Shown here: positions 43,680-52,499 of the stretch, piece by piece
How the letters are laid out: every line of letters begins with the position of its first letter
How positions within the stretch are numbered: the stretch's first letter is position 1
NCBI GenBank assembly: GCA_020639295.1
Contig: JACKGY010000005.1
Location: 124,001 to 188,000 of the forward strand
Reading direction: 5' to 3'
DNA length: 64,000 nucleotides
Source of the DNA: Planctomycetota bacterium
GTDB lineage: Bacteria; Planctomycetota; GCA-002687715; DRQF01
Translations under genes and position numbers: made by a program
Notes under the pieces: generated by a model
What the model saw: the letters and a program-made list of their open reading frames with translations, nothing else
What the model was told of the DNA's origin: nothing
The model's database searches: none

Positions 43680-46262
43680 ATGCGCATCGGACATAAGATC
43701 GGGCTGGGCTTCGCCTGCGGTGGTCTTCTACTCCTGCTCACCGCCGTGGCCGGCTACATCGGCCTCGATCGGATCGCGGTGACCCTGGAGGAGCTGACCG
43801 GCCCCGTCTGGCTCGCCGCCGATGCCGCCATGGAAGCCAGCATCAAGGTCGAGGACGAGATCCTCGCGGTCCGCGACATCCTCGACAACGGGGCCAGCAA
43901 GACGCGTGACCGTGTGCTCGACGAGGCCCGGGAAGGCTCCGCCGACTGTTTCGCGCGGCTCGACCGCTCCGGCATCCTCACGCGCGAGCATTCGTTGGCG
44001 GTCGCCGAGGGCTACGGGGAATTCCGCGGCCTGACCGACTCGCTACTGGCGAGCCACGAACGCTTCCGCGCCGCCAAGGAGGCCTTCGAGGCCCAGACGC
44101 GGGACTTCCTCGAGATCAGTACCACGATCGAGGAGATCGGCGACTCCGCGGTCGAGACCCTGGAGGAGAGCCCCGACCAGGCGCTGTCCTGGAACTCGGG
44201 GCTGCGGCAGAAGTGGGAAGCGGCCGATGGCGGCATGGAGGCGAGCATCGCCTTCCTCACCCGTCTCCACGACATGAGCCGGGTCTTCTCGCATCAGATC
44301 GACGTCGCCGAGGGCCGTCGGCTGGTCGCAGCCTCGTTCGAGCTTCAGGGTGAGCGAGCCCGCTCGATGTTCGCCGGCGGCCTGTTCGAGGGGCCCTGCG
44401 GCCTGCCCGGCCACCAGGGCCAGAGTCTCTCCGCCGCCTATCTCGCCTCCTTGGCCGAGAACGGTCGGCTCGGCAAGGACTACCTCGACGCCTGCGAGGC
44501 CTACCGGAAGCTGATGGTCGAGCAGAAGAAGGAGGCCGACTCCCTGCTCGAACTCCTGTGGACGGTGGAGACCCGCTGCGACGAGGCGATGGACGCGAAG
44601 AGCGCCGAGGTCGCGTCGATCCGCGACGGCGTCCAGACCATGATCCTCGTCTCGGCCATCGGAGCCCTGCTGGTCGCCACCGGCATCGGCTTCTTCCTCA
44701 CCCGCCGCATCGTGTCGCGCATCGAGCACCTCCGTGGCGTCGTGGGCAAGCTCTCCGGCGGCGATCTCGACGCCGATGCCGAACTCGGCGGCCGGGACGA
44801 GATCAGCCAGATGGGCGAGGATCTGCAGCGGGTCCTCGAGGGTCTCCGCGAGGCCTTCGCGGCCCACCAGGTGAGCTGGAGCGACCTCGCGCGCGATCGC
44901 CGGGAGATCCGGCGCTACAAGCCGATGATCGAATCCGCCGCGACGCCGATCGCCCTCGCCGATCCGGACGGCGGCTTGGTCTACGCGAATCCGGCGGCCC
45001 GCGAATCCCTCACCCTTCTCGGCCTGCCGGGCGAGGTGGAGGGGCGCCATCTGGCGCAGCTCTTCCCGGTATTCGCCGACGCGGACCTGAGCGCCCCGGA
45101 CCGGAGTTCGCGGAAGGAGGTGGTCGAGATCGGCGCGGAGGTGGTCGAGATCCGTCTCGAGCCGATCCGCGATGCCGACGGCGACTACATCGGCCCCATG
45201 TGCGTCTGGAAGCGGATCACCGCCGCGCTCGAACAGCGGCGCAAGATCCAGACCATGGCCGAGAACGAGCGACGCGCCGCGGCCGAACTGGCCGCCCGGG
45301 CCGAGATGCTGCGCGAGTCGGTCCACGAGGTCGCCACCGGCAACCTCGACTTCGACCCGAGCCTCGCCGGCGACGACGCCTGCGCCCGGATCTCGAGCTC
45401 GCTGGTCGAACTCATCGAGCAGCTCGACGGCAACCTCTCCACCATCGCCGGCACGGCCCGCGACCTGCAGACCTCGGCCGACGAGATCGGCAGTCTCGCC
45501 CACGACATGAGCCGCGTGGCGAACGCCACCCGCGGCCAGGCCGAGGACGTCTCCCGGAATTCCACCGCGGTCAACGACGGCATCGCCTCGGTCGCCTCCG
45601 CGACCGAGGAACTCTCGGCCAGCATCCGGGAGATCGCCCACAACGCCAGCGACGCGGCCTCGCGAGCGATCGAGGCCCGCCGCATCGCCCAGGAGGCCGA
45701 CGGGACCGTGACCAAGCTGGGGGAGTCGAGCCGCCGCATCGGCGAGGTCGTCCAGCTGATCACGTCCATCGCCGAGCAGACCAATCTGCTGGCGCTCAAC
45801 GCGACGATCGAGGCCGCCCGCGCCGGCGACAGCGGCAAGGGCTTCGCCGTCGTGGCCCACGAGGTCAAGGAACTCGCCAGCGAGACGGCCCGGGCGACGG
45901 AGGAGATCTCGGCCCAGATCGTCAGCCTCCAGGGCGACGCCAGCCGTTCCATCAAGGCCATGAGCGATATCCGCCAGGTCATCGACCAGGTCAGCGAATT
46001 CCAGAGCGCCATCGCGAGCGCGGTCGAGGAGCAGGCCGCCACGGCCTCCGAGATGAGCCATGGCGTCACCACGGCGGCCAAGGGCTCGTCGAGCATCGCA
46101 CGCGCCATCGCCGAGCTGGCCGCGGCCATCGGTAGCCTCGACGAGAAGGCCGACCAGGCGGGCCGGTCCTCCGAGGGGCTCCTCGATCTGTCGCGGGACC
46201 TCGGCACGCTACTCGCCCATTTCAAGGTGCGATCGGGGTCGATGGCCGCGGTGCCGGCGTGA
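43680..46262 (+). CDS. Methyl-accepting chemotaxis protein with PAS domain
   Basis: 860-residue chemoreceptor. TM1 at about 7-30, a periplasmic helical sensor (four-helix-bundle type) to about 318, TM2 at 320-343 (ILVSAIGALLVATGIGFFL), HAMP at 345-395, a PAS domain near 415-520 (ESAATPIALADPDGGLVYAN), then the signalling helices with the hairpin tip EQTNLLALNATIEAARAG that binds CheA and CheW. AGAGG lies seven bases before ATG 43680. No CheR tether pentapeptide at the C-terminus. Placement at the head of the signalling island hints at shared input with the kinases downstream. Confidence 0.93.
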   Translation: MRIGHKIGLGFACGGLLLLLTAVAGYIGLDRIAVTLEELTGPVWLAADAAMEASIKVEDEILAVRDILDNGASKTRDRVLDEAREGSADCFARLDRSGILTREHSLAVAEGYGEFRGLTDSLLASHERFRAAKEAFEAQTRDFLEISTTIEEIGDSAVETLEESPDQALSWNSGLRQKWEAADGGMEASIAFLTRLHDMSRVFSHQIDVAEGRRLVAASFELQGERARSMFAGGLFEGPCGLPGHQGQSLSAAYLASLAENGRLGKDYLDACEAYRKLMVEQKKEADSLLELLWTVETRCDEAMDAKSAEVASIRDGVQTMILVSAIGALLVATGIGFFLTRRIVSRIEHLRGVVGKLSGGDLDADAELGGRDEISQMGEDLQRVLEGLREAFAAHQVSWSDLARDRREIRRYKPMIESAATPIALADPDGGLVYANPAARESLTLLGLPGEVEGRHLAQLFPVFADADLSAPDRSSRKEVVEIGAEVVEIRLEPIRDADGDYIGPMCVWKRITAALEQRRKIQTMAENERRAAAELAARAEMLRESVHEVATGNLDFDPSLAGDDACARISSSLVELIEQLDGNLSTIAGTARDLQTSADEIGSLAHDMSRVANATRGQAEDVSRNSTAVNDGIASVASATEELSASIREIAHNASDAASRAIEARRIAQEADGTVTKLGESSRRIGEVVQLITSIAEQTNLLALNATIEAARAGDSGKGFAVVAHEVKELASETARATEEISAQIVSLQGDASRSIKAMSDIRQVIDQVSEFQSAIASAVEEQAATASEMSHGVTTAAKGSSSIARAIAELAAAIGSLDEKADQAGRSSEGLLDLSRDLGTLLAHFKVRSGSMAAVPA

Positions 46263-46860
46263 ACGCCGCGTCGAACGAAACCGGCCCGGTCTCCGCGCCG
46301 CGGGACCTGGGGACCACGGCCCCATCCTCCGGGCCGAGACTCCTCTTCGTCGACGACGAGAGCAGCCTTCGTGGCCTCGAAGGCCTTCGCGGCTCACCCG
46401 GGATCCCGGGCAGCTGGATGTGGGCCAGCGATCGGGTGCGCGCGCGGGCGGTGCTCGGGAACGATCGGGTCGACGTCGTGGTCAGCGACCTCGAGCTGTC
46501 GGACAGGGTGTTCGAGAACCTGTCCGCGAACGCGGACAGATTCGGCGAGGTGGAGCAAACACCCCAGATCCGCGTCCGGCGTAAGTGACCCGATGAGTCC
46601 TGGCGCATCCGCGTCGGCGATGACGGGATTGGTTTCGAGCCGGAACACTCCGAGAAGATACTCCGGATCTTCCAGCGCCTCGGCGACCGCAAGTCGCAGC
46701 CGGGCGTCGGCATAGGCCTCGGCATCGTGCGCCGGATAATCCGCCGTTTCGGCGGGTCGATCCGGGCCGAATCGCGGCACGGAGCTGGCGCGACCTTCCA
46801 GATCGACCTCCCGGCGCGAGAGGAAACGTCGACGCCGGCCGGAACAACCTGGCGAGCAGC
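46259..46860 (+). pseudogene. Decayed receiver / histidine-kinase chimera
   Basis: The frame starting at GTG 46259 (overlapping the MCP stop) encodes half a receiver (GPRLLFVDDESSLRGLEGLR ... VDVVVSDLEL) joined directly to a kinase N-box (VFENLSANADRFGEV). It stops at 46588. About 20 bases later a second frame resumes the kinase ATP lid: DDGIGFEPEHSEKILRIFQR, GVGIGLGIVRRIIRRFGG and GATFQIDLPA. So an internal deletion fused a response regulator to the end of a histidine kinase and a later frameshift broke it. Non-functional as it stands. Confidence 0.7.
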
Positions 46861-46899
46861 CTTTGAAGTGGAACCGCCCGGGGACTATCCTCTGCCGTC

Positions 46900-47325
46900 A
46901 TGGTTGATCACCTGCCCAGCGAGACGATGGAACAAGTCATCGTCGTCGACGACAACGACGGCGACCTCTACCTCGTCAAGCTCTGCTACGAGGAAGCCGG
47001 CTACTCGCGTCCCATGCTCCAGTTCACGAGCGGACGGGAGTTCCTGGACCATCTGCGCTGCGTTCGCCGGGGGCAGGCACCCAACCCGCACATCGTCCTC
47101 CTCGACCTCAACATGCCGGGGCTCAACGGCCTCGAAGTCCTGGAACGGATCGGCGACGAAACCGCGCCGGAGACCATGCCCGAGGTCTGGATGTTCACCA
47201 GTTCCACCGATCCCGCTGACCGGGAACGGGCCCTGGCGCTCGGTGCCCGGGGTCTCGTGGTGAAGCCGGACAGCATGGACGACTACGTGAAGCTCTTCGC
47301 CCGGCTCCTCCAGAATCGCAACTGA
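46900..47325 (+). CDS. Stand-alone response regulator, Rcp1-like receiver
   Basis: 141-residue single receiver domain. Phosphoacceptor Asp in IVLLDLNMPGLNG, acidic pocket VVDDNDGD, conserved Thr/Ser in VWMFTSS and Lys in GLVVKPDS. It resembles the Rcp1/phytochrome-type receivers with the insertion between beta-3 and alpha-3 (QAPNPH). No output domain, so it must act by protein contact or phosphotransfer. Start uncertain: ATG 46900 or 46927. Partner likely among the kinases downstream. Confidence 0.9.
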   Translation: MVDHLPSETMEQVIVVDDNDGDLYLVKLCYEEAGYSRPMLQFTSGREFLDHLRCVRRGQAPNPHIVLLDLNMPGLNGLEVLERIGDETAPETMPEVWMFTSSTDPADRERALALGARGLVVKPDSMDDYVKLFARLLQNRN

Positions 47326-47690
47326 GGCGACCGCCCACCCTCGCCGCTCGGGGCCTCCCCTCGGGCTGGAGCCTCGAACTCGCCGCGATCTTCTGCCAAT
47401 CCTGGGCCTCGGTGCGGAGGATCCAAGAGGGTCCAGACCAGCGACTCCGGAACGAAAGCCATCGACCTGCCGACCGTGCTCGCCTGAATCCCGATGCTGG
47501 CGGAGGCCGGCGCCCTGGTTCGCGGTCTCAGGTCGATGAAGAACGAGAGAAACGACCTTCCCCGGCTCGGCCACGCCGCGTTGCTCGCCGAACTCGCCAG
47601 GGTCCGGGCGCCGGAGGTCCCAGTCCGGCGGCGTCTTGCGACCTGCCCGGCCCGACCTGCGGTTTCAAGTAGCCCCCTACGGATTTACCG
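47326..47690. other. Intergenic region upstream of PAS kinase
   Basis: 365 bases with no recognised gene. Near its end lies CTACGG-ATTTA-CCGATG (47677-47693), an imperfect inverted repeat around an AT-rich five-base centre, similar in layout to the site at 51922-51942. No clear promoter seen. Confidence 0.4.
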
Positions 47691-49331
47691 ATGGTCGGTG
47701 TTCCCCCTACCCGTGGATACCGGACGGTTGATGAAGCAAGTCCTTCCGGATCTGCTACGATGCCCTCTCGTCGCCCGGCGTCCGTTCCGCGGGTGGCGAC
47801 TTCGTTGGCGGGGTCATTCCGATCGACGACCGGAGGCGGCGGTAGGCCCCACGTGGAACGCACCCTTGGTCGAGGCACAACCTCCTTGGCTCCCGACGGT
47901 GAACTGTTCGGTCGCATCTTCGACGCCGCTCCCAACGCGATGCTCCTCGTCGATGACGACGGCTCGATCCGCCTGGCGAACGTCGGCGCGGAGCAGCTCT
48001 TCGGGCGTCGGCGCGATCAGCTCGTCGGGAGACCCGTCACGATGCTCGTGCCGACGGAGCTCCGCGCCAGCCACGCCGAGCTGATGCGATCCTATTTCGA
48101 GGCGCCGACCCGACGACCGATGGGGTCGGGCCGACCGCTCCATGCCTTGGGCAACGACGGACGCGAGATCCCGGTCGAGATCGGGCTCAATCCGATCGAG
48201 ACCGAAAAGGGCCGCTTCGTCATCGCCTCGATCACCGATTTGACCGAATCCCTGCGGCACGAGGAGAGGTTCCGACTGCTGCTCGATTCGGTCCCCAATG
48301 CCTCCCTCATGGTCGATGCCGCCGGGACGATCCGGCTGGCCAATCGAAAGGCCGTGGAGCTCTTCGGCTACGACCGCCGCGACCTGATCGGCAGCCCGGT
48401 CGAACTGCTCGTCCCCGATTCGATCCGCCGTGAGCATCCGCGCCTCATGGCCGAATTCATGGCCGCACCTCGAACCCGTCTGCTTGGGGCCGGTCGCGAC
48501 CTGCGGGGCCGGCGCCGGGACGGCTCGGAGGTCCCGGTCGAGATCGGTCTGGCCCCGATCATCATGCCTGACGGCCTCTACGTCTTCGCCTCGATCATGG
48601 ACATCACCGAGCGCCGACGTCGCGAGGACGATCTGAAGCGCAGCAACGCCGAACTCGAGCAGTTCGCCCATGTCGCCTCGCACGACCTTCAGGAGCCACT
48701 GCGGACGATCGCCAACTACGGAGCGCTGCTCGAGCGCCGCTATCAGGGACGGCTCGACGAGAAGGCCGACAAGTACATCTTCTACATGGTCGACGGCGCC
48801 CGGCGCATGCAGCGCCTGGTGAGCGACCTGCTCGCCTTCTCACGGGTCGGCTCGACCGGCCGAGAGCTGGTACCGGTGGCACTCAAGACGATCGTCGACA
48901 CCGTGCTCCACGCCCTGCGCAGCGCCATCAGGGAGTCCGGAGCGAGAATCGAGTTCGGCGAGCTGCCCCGGGTCCTCGCCGACCCCGACCAGATCGGCCT
49001 GCTGCTGCAGAACCTGCTCACGAACGCCCTCAAGTTCCGTTCCGAGGCCCCGCCCGAGATCCGGATCGAGGCCGACCGCGACCCGATCGGCTGGCGGATC
49101 TCGGTGACGGACAACGGCATCGGCATGGACCCGCGTTACGCCGATCGGGCCTTCCAGATGTTCCAGCGCCTGCATGAGCGCGACGCCTATCCGGGAAGCG
49201 GCCTCGGCCTCGCCATCGCCCGCAAGATCGTCGAGCAGCATGGTGGCTCGATCGGCCTCGAGTCCGAACCCGGTCGCGGCACGACGATCCACTTCACGCT
49301 CGCCGAGGCCAACGAAGGGCCGGCACCATGA
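47691..49331 (+). CDS. Soluble PAS-PAS histidine kinase
   Basis: Up to 546 residues, no membrane helices. PAS-1 about 68-180 (GELFGRIFDAAPNAMLLVDD), PAS-2 about 190-305 (RLLLDSVPNASLMVDAAG), HisKA with the phospho-His in FAHVASHDLQEPLRTI, and the HATPase N, G1 and G2 boxes (LLQNLLTNALKF, DNGIGMD, GSGLGLAIARKIVEQHGG). The two PAS domains resemble each other and probably arose by duplication. The start is uncertain: codon quality before about 47853 is poor and GTG 47853 is a credible alternative. Its stop overlaps the next receiver gene (ATGA), the likely phosphorylation partner. Confidence 0.9.
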   Translation: MVGVPPTRGYRTVDEASPSGSATMPSRRPASVPRVATSLAGSFRSTTGGGGRPHVERTLGRGTTSLAPDGELFGRIFDAAPNAMLLVDDDGSIRLANVGAEQLFGRRRDQLVGRPVTMLVPTELRASHAELMRSYFEAPTRRPMGSGRPLHALGNDGREIPVEIGLNPIETEKGRFVIASITDLTESLRHEERFRLLLDSVPNASLMVDAAGTIRLANRKAVELFGYDRRDLIGSPVELLVPDSIRREHPRLMAEFMAAPRTRLLGAGRDLRGRRRDGSEVPVEIGLAPIIMPDGLYVFASIMDITERRRREDDLKRSNAELEQFAHVASHDLQEPLRTIANYGALLERRYQGRLDEKADKYIFYMVDGARRMQRLVSDLLAFSRVGSTGRELVPVALKTIVDTVLHALRSAIRESGARIEFGELPRVLADPDQIGLLLQNLLTNALKFRSEAPPEIRIEADRDPIGWRISVTDNGIGMDPRYADRAFQMFQRLHERDAYPGSGLGLAIARKIVEQHGGSIGLESEPGRGTTIHFTLAEANEGPAP

Positions 49332-49753
49332 ACCAGCCGATCCGCGTCCTCCTGGTCGAAGACAACCCCGCAGATCAGGACCTCATCATCGAATCGCTCG
49401 AGGAGAGTCGCCTGCCCATGGCCGTCACGGTGGCCCGCGACGGGGCCACGGCAGTCGACATGTTGCTGGGGCGCCAGGGCCACGCCGAGGCCCTACGCCC
49501 GGATCTCATCCTCCTCGATCTCAACCTGCCCAAGATGGATGGCAGGGACGTTCTCGCGATCATCAAGTCGCATGATGACCTCCACTCGATCCCCCTGGTC
49601 ATCCTGAGCGGCTCCGACAACGAGCGCGCCAACCTGGAGGGCTACACGCTCGGCGCCTGCTGCTACCTGACCAAGTCGATGGAGGTGGATGCCATGAAGG
49701 GCATCCTCGACATCATCGAGAGATACTGGGCCTGGTCGGCCCGGGAAGGCTGA
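49328..49753 (+). CDS. Stand-alone response regulator, Rcp1-like receiver
   Basis: 141-residue single receiver domain. Acceptor Asp in LILLDLNLPKMDG, acidic pocket VEDNPAD, Lys in CYLTKSMEV. The insertion RQGHAEALRPD before beta-3 marks the Rcp1-like subtype seen with PAS or phytochrome kinases. The ATG overlaps the kinase stop by four bases, strongly suggesting that kinase and receiver form a pair. No output domain. Confidence 0.93.
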   Translation: MNQPIRVLLVEDNPADQDLIIESLEESRLPMAVTVARDGATAVDMLLGRQGHAEALRPDLILLDLNLPKMDGRDVLAIIKSHDDLHSIPLVILSGSDNERANLEGYTLGACCYLTKSMEVDAMKGILDIIERYWAWSAREG

Positions 49754-49762
49754 GATCACCAG

Positions 49763-51277
49763 ATGTACGACGTGGAATCGAAGCCGCCGACCGGGGAACG
49801 GAGCACCAGGACCATCCTGCTGGTCGAAGACGAGGCTCGTGACGCCGAGCTCATCAGCGAGCTGATCATCGAGTCGGGGCGCCACGGCGACCGGGTCCTC
49901 CACGTGACCAGCCTGCAGGCGGCGCTCCAGACCATGGCCGCCGAGCCGGTCGATCTGATCCTCCTCGACCTGCGCTTGCCGGATGGAGTCGGCCTGGATT
50001 GTCTGCAGACCGTCCGCCAGGAGTCGGTCGAGATCCCGGTGGTGGTCCTCACCGGCGTCGAGGACGAGCACCTGGCCCTGAGCTGCATCTCCGGCGGCGC
50101 GCAGGACTACCTGACCAAGAACGAACTCGAGGGACGGACCCTCAACCGGGCGATCGCCTACGCGCTCACCCGCTCCCGCGAGCTGTCGGAACGGCGCCGG
50201 GCCAACGACCTGCAGAGGCGGCTCGCCTCGATCGTCGAGGCCTCCCAGGATGCGATCGTGAGCATCTCGCCCGATGGGCTGCTGATGAGCTGGAATCCCG
50301 GAGCCGAGCGGACTTTCGGTCTGGGCGAGGTCGAGGCGCTCGGCCGTCCCTTCGCCGACTTCGTCCGGCCTCTTGGAGCCGACGGCGAGACGACCGACCT
50401 GAGCCTGGACCGACTCCTGGCCGCCGACCAGGGCATGCCCATCGAGATGATGAGTCGACGCGCCGACGGCCAGAGGATCACCCTTTCGGTCGCCACCTGC
50501 CACCTCCGTGACGACGACGACCGCCTCATCGGTCTGGCCGCGATCTGCCGCGACGTCACCGAGGCCCGGAGGAGACGGGCCGAGCTCGTCCAGCGCAACG
50601 CCGAGCTGACCCTACGGGACGAGCAGATGCGAGCCCTGACCCAACGGATGAACGAGCTGATCGAGACCGAGCGTTCCCGCATCTCGCGTACGGTCCACGA
50701 CGTTCTCGGCCAGCTCCTCACCGCCATCAATCTCGATCTGCACTGGATCGGCCGTCGGGTACCCGAGAAGGACGAGCGCGGCATCGCGGCCAAGATCAAG
50801 GAGGCCACCGAACTGGTCGAGCGGACGGTGACCGAGGTCCAGCAGATCTCGGTCGATCTGCGCCCGAGCGTGCTCGATTCGCTGGGCCTTGCCGCCGGCA
50901 TCCGCGACGAATTGCGCCGCTTCCAGAAGCGGACCGGCATCCGGGTCGACGCCCGGATCGAGGACCGGGCCTCGATCGGCGCCTCGGCCGAGTCCAACCT
51001 CTTCCGCATCCTCCAGGAGCTGCTCACCAACGTGGCGCGCCACTCCCGGGCGGCCCGGGTCAGCGTCGGGCTGGTTCTCCGCGACGGCCAGCTGGAGCTC
51101 CAGGTGGCGGACGACGGCGTCGGCTTCGCACCGGAGGCCGATCGGAAGTTGACATCCCTGGGCTTCCTCGGAATAAGGGAGCGGTCCCTCGCCATCGGGG
51201 GCCGCTGTGCGATCGAAAGCGCCCCGGGCCAAGGCTGTCGAGTCTCGATCGCGATTCCCGTTGCTCAGGACGGCTGA
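49763..51277 (+). CDS. Receiver-PAS-HisKA_3 histidine kinase (NarX type)
   Basis: 504-residue soluble hybrid. N-terminal receiver about 12-130 with Asp in LILLDLRLPDGVG and Lys in YLTKNEL; PAS about 150-270 (ASIVEASQDAIVSISPDG); dimerisation domain of the HisKA_3 type with the phospho-His in ISRTVHDVLGQLLTAI; HATPase ILQELLTNVARHSRAARVSV and VADDGVGF. HisKA_3 kinases normally phosphorylate LuxR/NarL-type regulators, and such a gene follows immediately at 51282. The N-terminal receiver implies control by another kinase. Confidence 0.94.
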   Translation: MYDVESKPPTGERSTRTILLVEDEARDAELISELIIESGRHGDRVLHVTSLQAALQTMAAEPVDLILLDLRLPDGVGLDCLQTVRQESVEIPVVVLTGVEDEHLALSCISGGAQDYLTKNELEGRTLNRAIAYALTRSRELSERRRANDLQRRLASIVEASQDAIVSISPDGLLMSWNPGAERTFGLGEVEALGRPFADFVRPLGADGETTDLSLDRLLAADQGMPIEMMSRRADGQRITLSVATCHLRDDDDRLIGLAAICRDVTEARRRRAELVQRNAELTLRDEQMRALTQRMNELIETERSRISRTVHDVLGQLLTAINLDLHWIGRRVPEKDERGIAAKIKEATELVERTVTEVQQISVDLRPSVLDSLGLAAGIRDELRRFQKRTGIRVDARIEDRASIGASAESNLFRILQELLTNVARHSRAARVSVGLVLRDGQLELQVADDGVGFAPEADRKLTSLGFLGIRERSLAIGGRCAIESAPGQGCRVSIAIPVAQDG

Positions 51278-51281
51278 GATC

Positions 51282-51914
51282 ATGCGCCAGGTACTGATTG
51301 CCGATGACCACGAGGTCACCCGCCGAGGCATCCGTGACCTCCTCCGTGACGCTCATGGCGAACTCGTGATGGTCGAGGTCGGCGACACCGAGGCCATCCT
51401 CGAGGCGATGAAGGACAGGGCCTGGGATCTGCTCATCCTCGACATCGCCATGCCCGGCCCGCCCATCTTCGACATCCTCCCCGCCATCCGCGAACTCGAT
51501 CCCGAGGTGCCGATCCTGATGATCACCGCCCTGCCCGAGGTCGAGATCGTCCTCCGGGTCCTGCGTTCGGGCGCCAACGGGGTGATCCACAAGCACCGGG
51601 CGGCAAACGACCTCCTTGCCGCCATCTCCCAGGTCCTGATCGGCAAGACCTACCTCCATCCCGAGACGGCGGCCGAAATCGCCGAGTCGATCGACCAGGA
51701 GGCTCGGCCGCGGCCGCACGAGCTCCTTTCCGAGCGGGAGTCCGAGATCTTCCGGATGATCGCGCGTGGCCTGAGCATCAAGCAGATCGCCACCGAGCTG
51801 ACCCTGAGCGACAAGACCGTCTCGACCTACGTCTCCCGCATCCGCGAGAAGACCGGCCTGGCCAGCTACGTCGAGATGGCTCGCTACGCCCTGCAGAACG
51901 GCATCGTCGACTGA
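51282..51914 (+). CDS. LuxR/NarL-type response regulator
   Basis: 210-residue DNA-binding regulator. Receiver 1-120 with Asp in LLILDIAMPGPP, acidic pocket ADDHEV, and KHR where the conserved Lys is expected. C-terminal LuxR HTH about 145-205 (LSERESEIFRMIARGLSIKQ then IATELTLSDKTVSTYVSRIR). It starts four bases after the HisKA_3 kinase stop, forming a classical NarX/NarL-like pair. Palindromic sites at 51922 and about 47677 are candidate targets. The only DNA-binding output visible in the signalling island. Confidence 0.95.
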   Translation: MRQVLIADDHEVTRRGIRDLLRDAHGELVMVEVGDTEAILEAMKDRAWDLLILDIAMPGPPIFDILPAIRELDPEVPILMITALPEVEIVLRVLRSGANGVIHKHRAANDLLAAISQVLIGKTYLHPETAAEIAESIDQEARPRPHELLSERESEIFRMIARGLSIKQIATELTLSDKTVSTYVSRIREKTGLASYVEMARYALQNGIVD

Positions 51915-51921
51915 CGCCGGC

Positions 51922-51942
51922 CTGTAGGGCAAATCCCGACAG
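51922..51942. promoter_or_regulatory. Candidate response-regulator operator
   Basis: CTGTAGGG (51922-51929) and CCCGACAG (51935-51942) form an inverted repeat with seven of eight pairs around CAAAT, eight bases after the LuxR-type regulator stop and upstream of the next receiver gene. Layout fits a dimeric LuxR-type site. Confidence 0.4.
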
Positions 51943-51975
51943 CGCCGAGGAAGCGCCCGACATGCAGACTGGTCG

Positions 51976-51995
51976 GGTCGAGGCTATGCTCGACC
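51976..51995 (+). promoter_or_regulatory. Hairpin covering the RBS region of the receiver gene
   Basis: GGTCGAG (51976-51982) and CTCGACC (51989-51995) pair perfectly across a six-base loop and end four bases before ATG 52000, where a ribosome binding site is expected but absent. It could limit or gate translation. Confidence 0.4.
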
Positions 51996-51999
51996 TACC

Positions 52000-52374
52000 A
52001 TGTCGCAGTCCAGGTGCCCACCTCGCGTGCTCATCGCCGACGAATCCGCGGAAGTCGCGGCGCGGCTCTCCGATGCCGTGCGTGACGCGGGCGAGATCCA
52101 CCTCATCGGCCCCGCGAACGATGGCCTGGAGGCCCTCCAGCTGTTCGATCGCCATCGTCCCGATGCCGTGGTCCTCGACCTCGAGATTCCCGGCACCAAC
52201 GGTCTCGAGGTCACCCGCACCATCCGCGACCGGGACGGCGGTTGCCTGATCGTCATCGTCTCCTTCGGCGCGAACCGGGACTTCATCGACGAGGCACGGG
52301 CCGCCGGCGCCGACCACCTGCTCAGCAAGATCGACGACATCGAGACCCTCGTCGAGCTGATCCGCTCACTTTGA
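52000..52374 (+). CDS. Stand-alone response regulator, CheY-like
   Basis: 124-residue single receiver. Asp in AVVLDLEIPGTNG; the acidic pocket reads ADESAE; Ser in VIVSFGAN; Lys in HLLSKIDD. Sequence style is close to the N-terminus of NarL proteins but without an HTH. A hairpin precedes the ATG and no Shine-Dalgarno is obvious. It lies 125 bases upstream of the kai operon, with no gene between, and could be co-transcribed. Confidence 0.88.
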   Translation: MSQSRCPPRVLIADESAEVAARLSDAVRDAGEIHLIGPANDGLEALQLFDRHRPDAVVLDLEIPGTNGLEVTRTIRDRDGGCLIVIVSFGANRDFIDEARAAGADHLLSKIDDIETLVELIRSL

Positions 52375-52499
52375 TACCTCCGTCTCCCCGACCCTCCTGA
52401 CGACGCTGTCAGAAACGATCTTACGGCGATCGAGGAAACTGCCGACTGAGCGGCGCTCGGAGATCGCGCGAGAATGAGAACCGACGACAGGAGGTCCTC

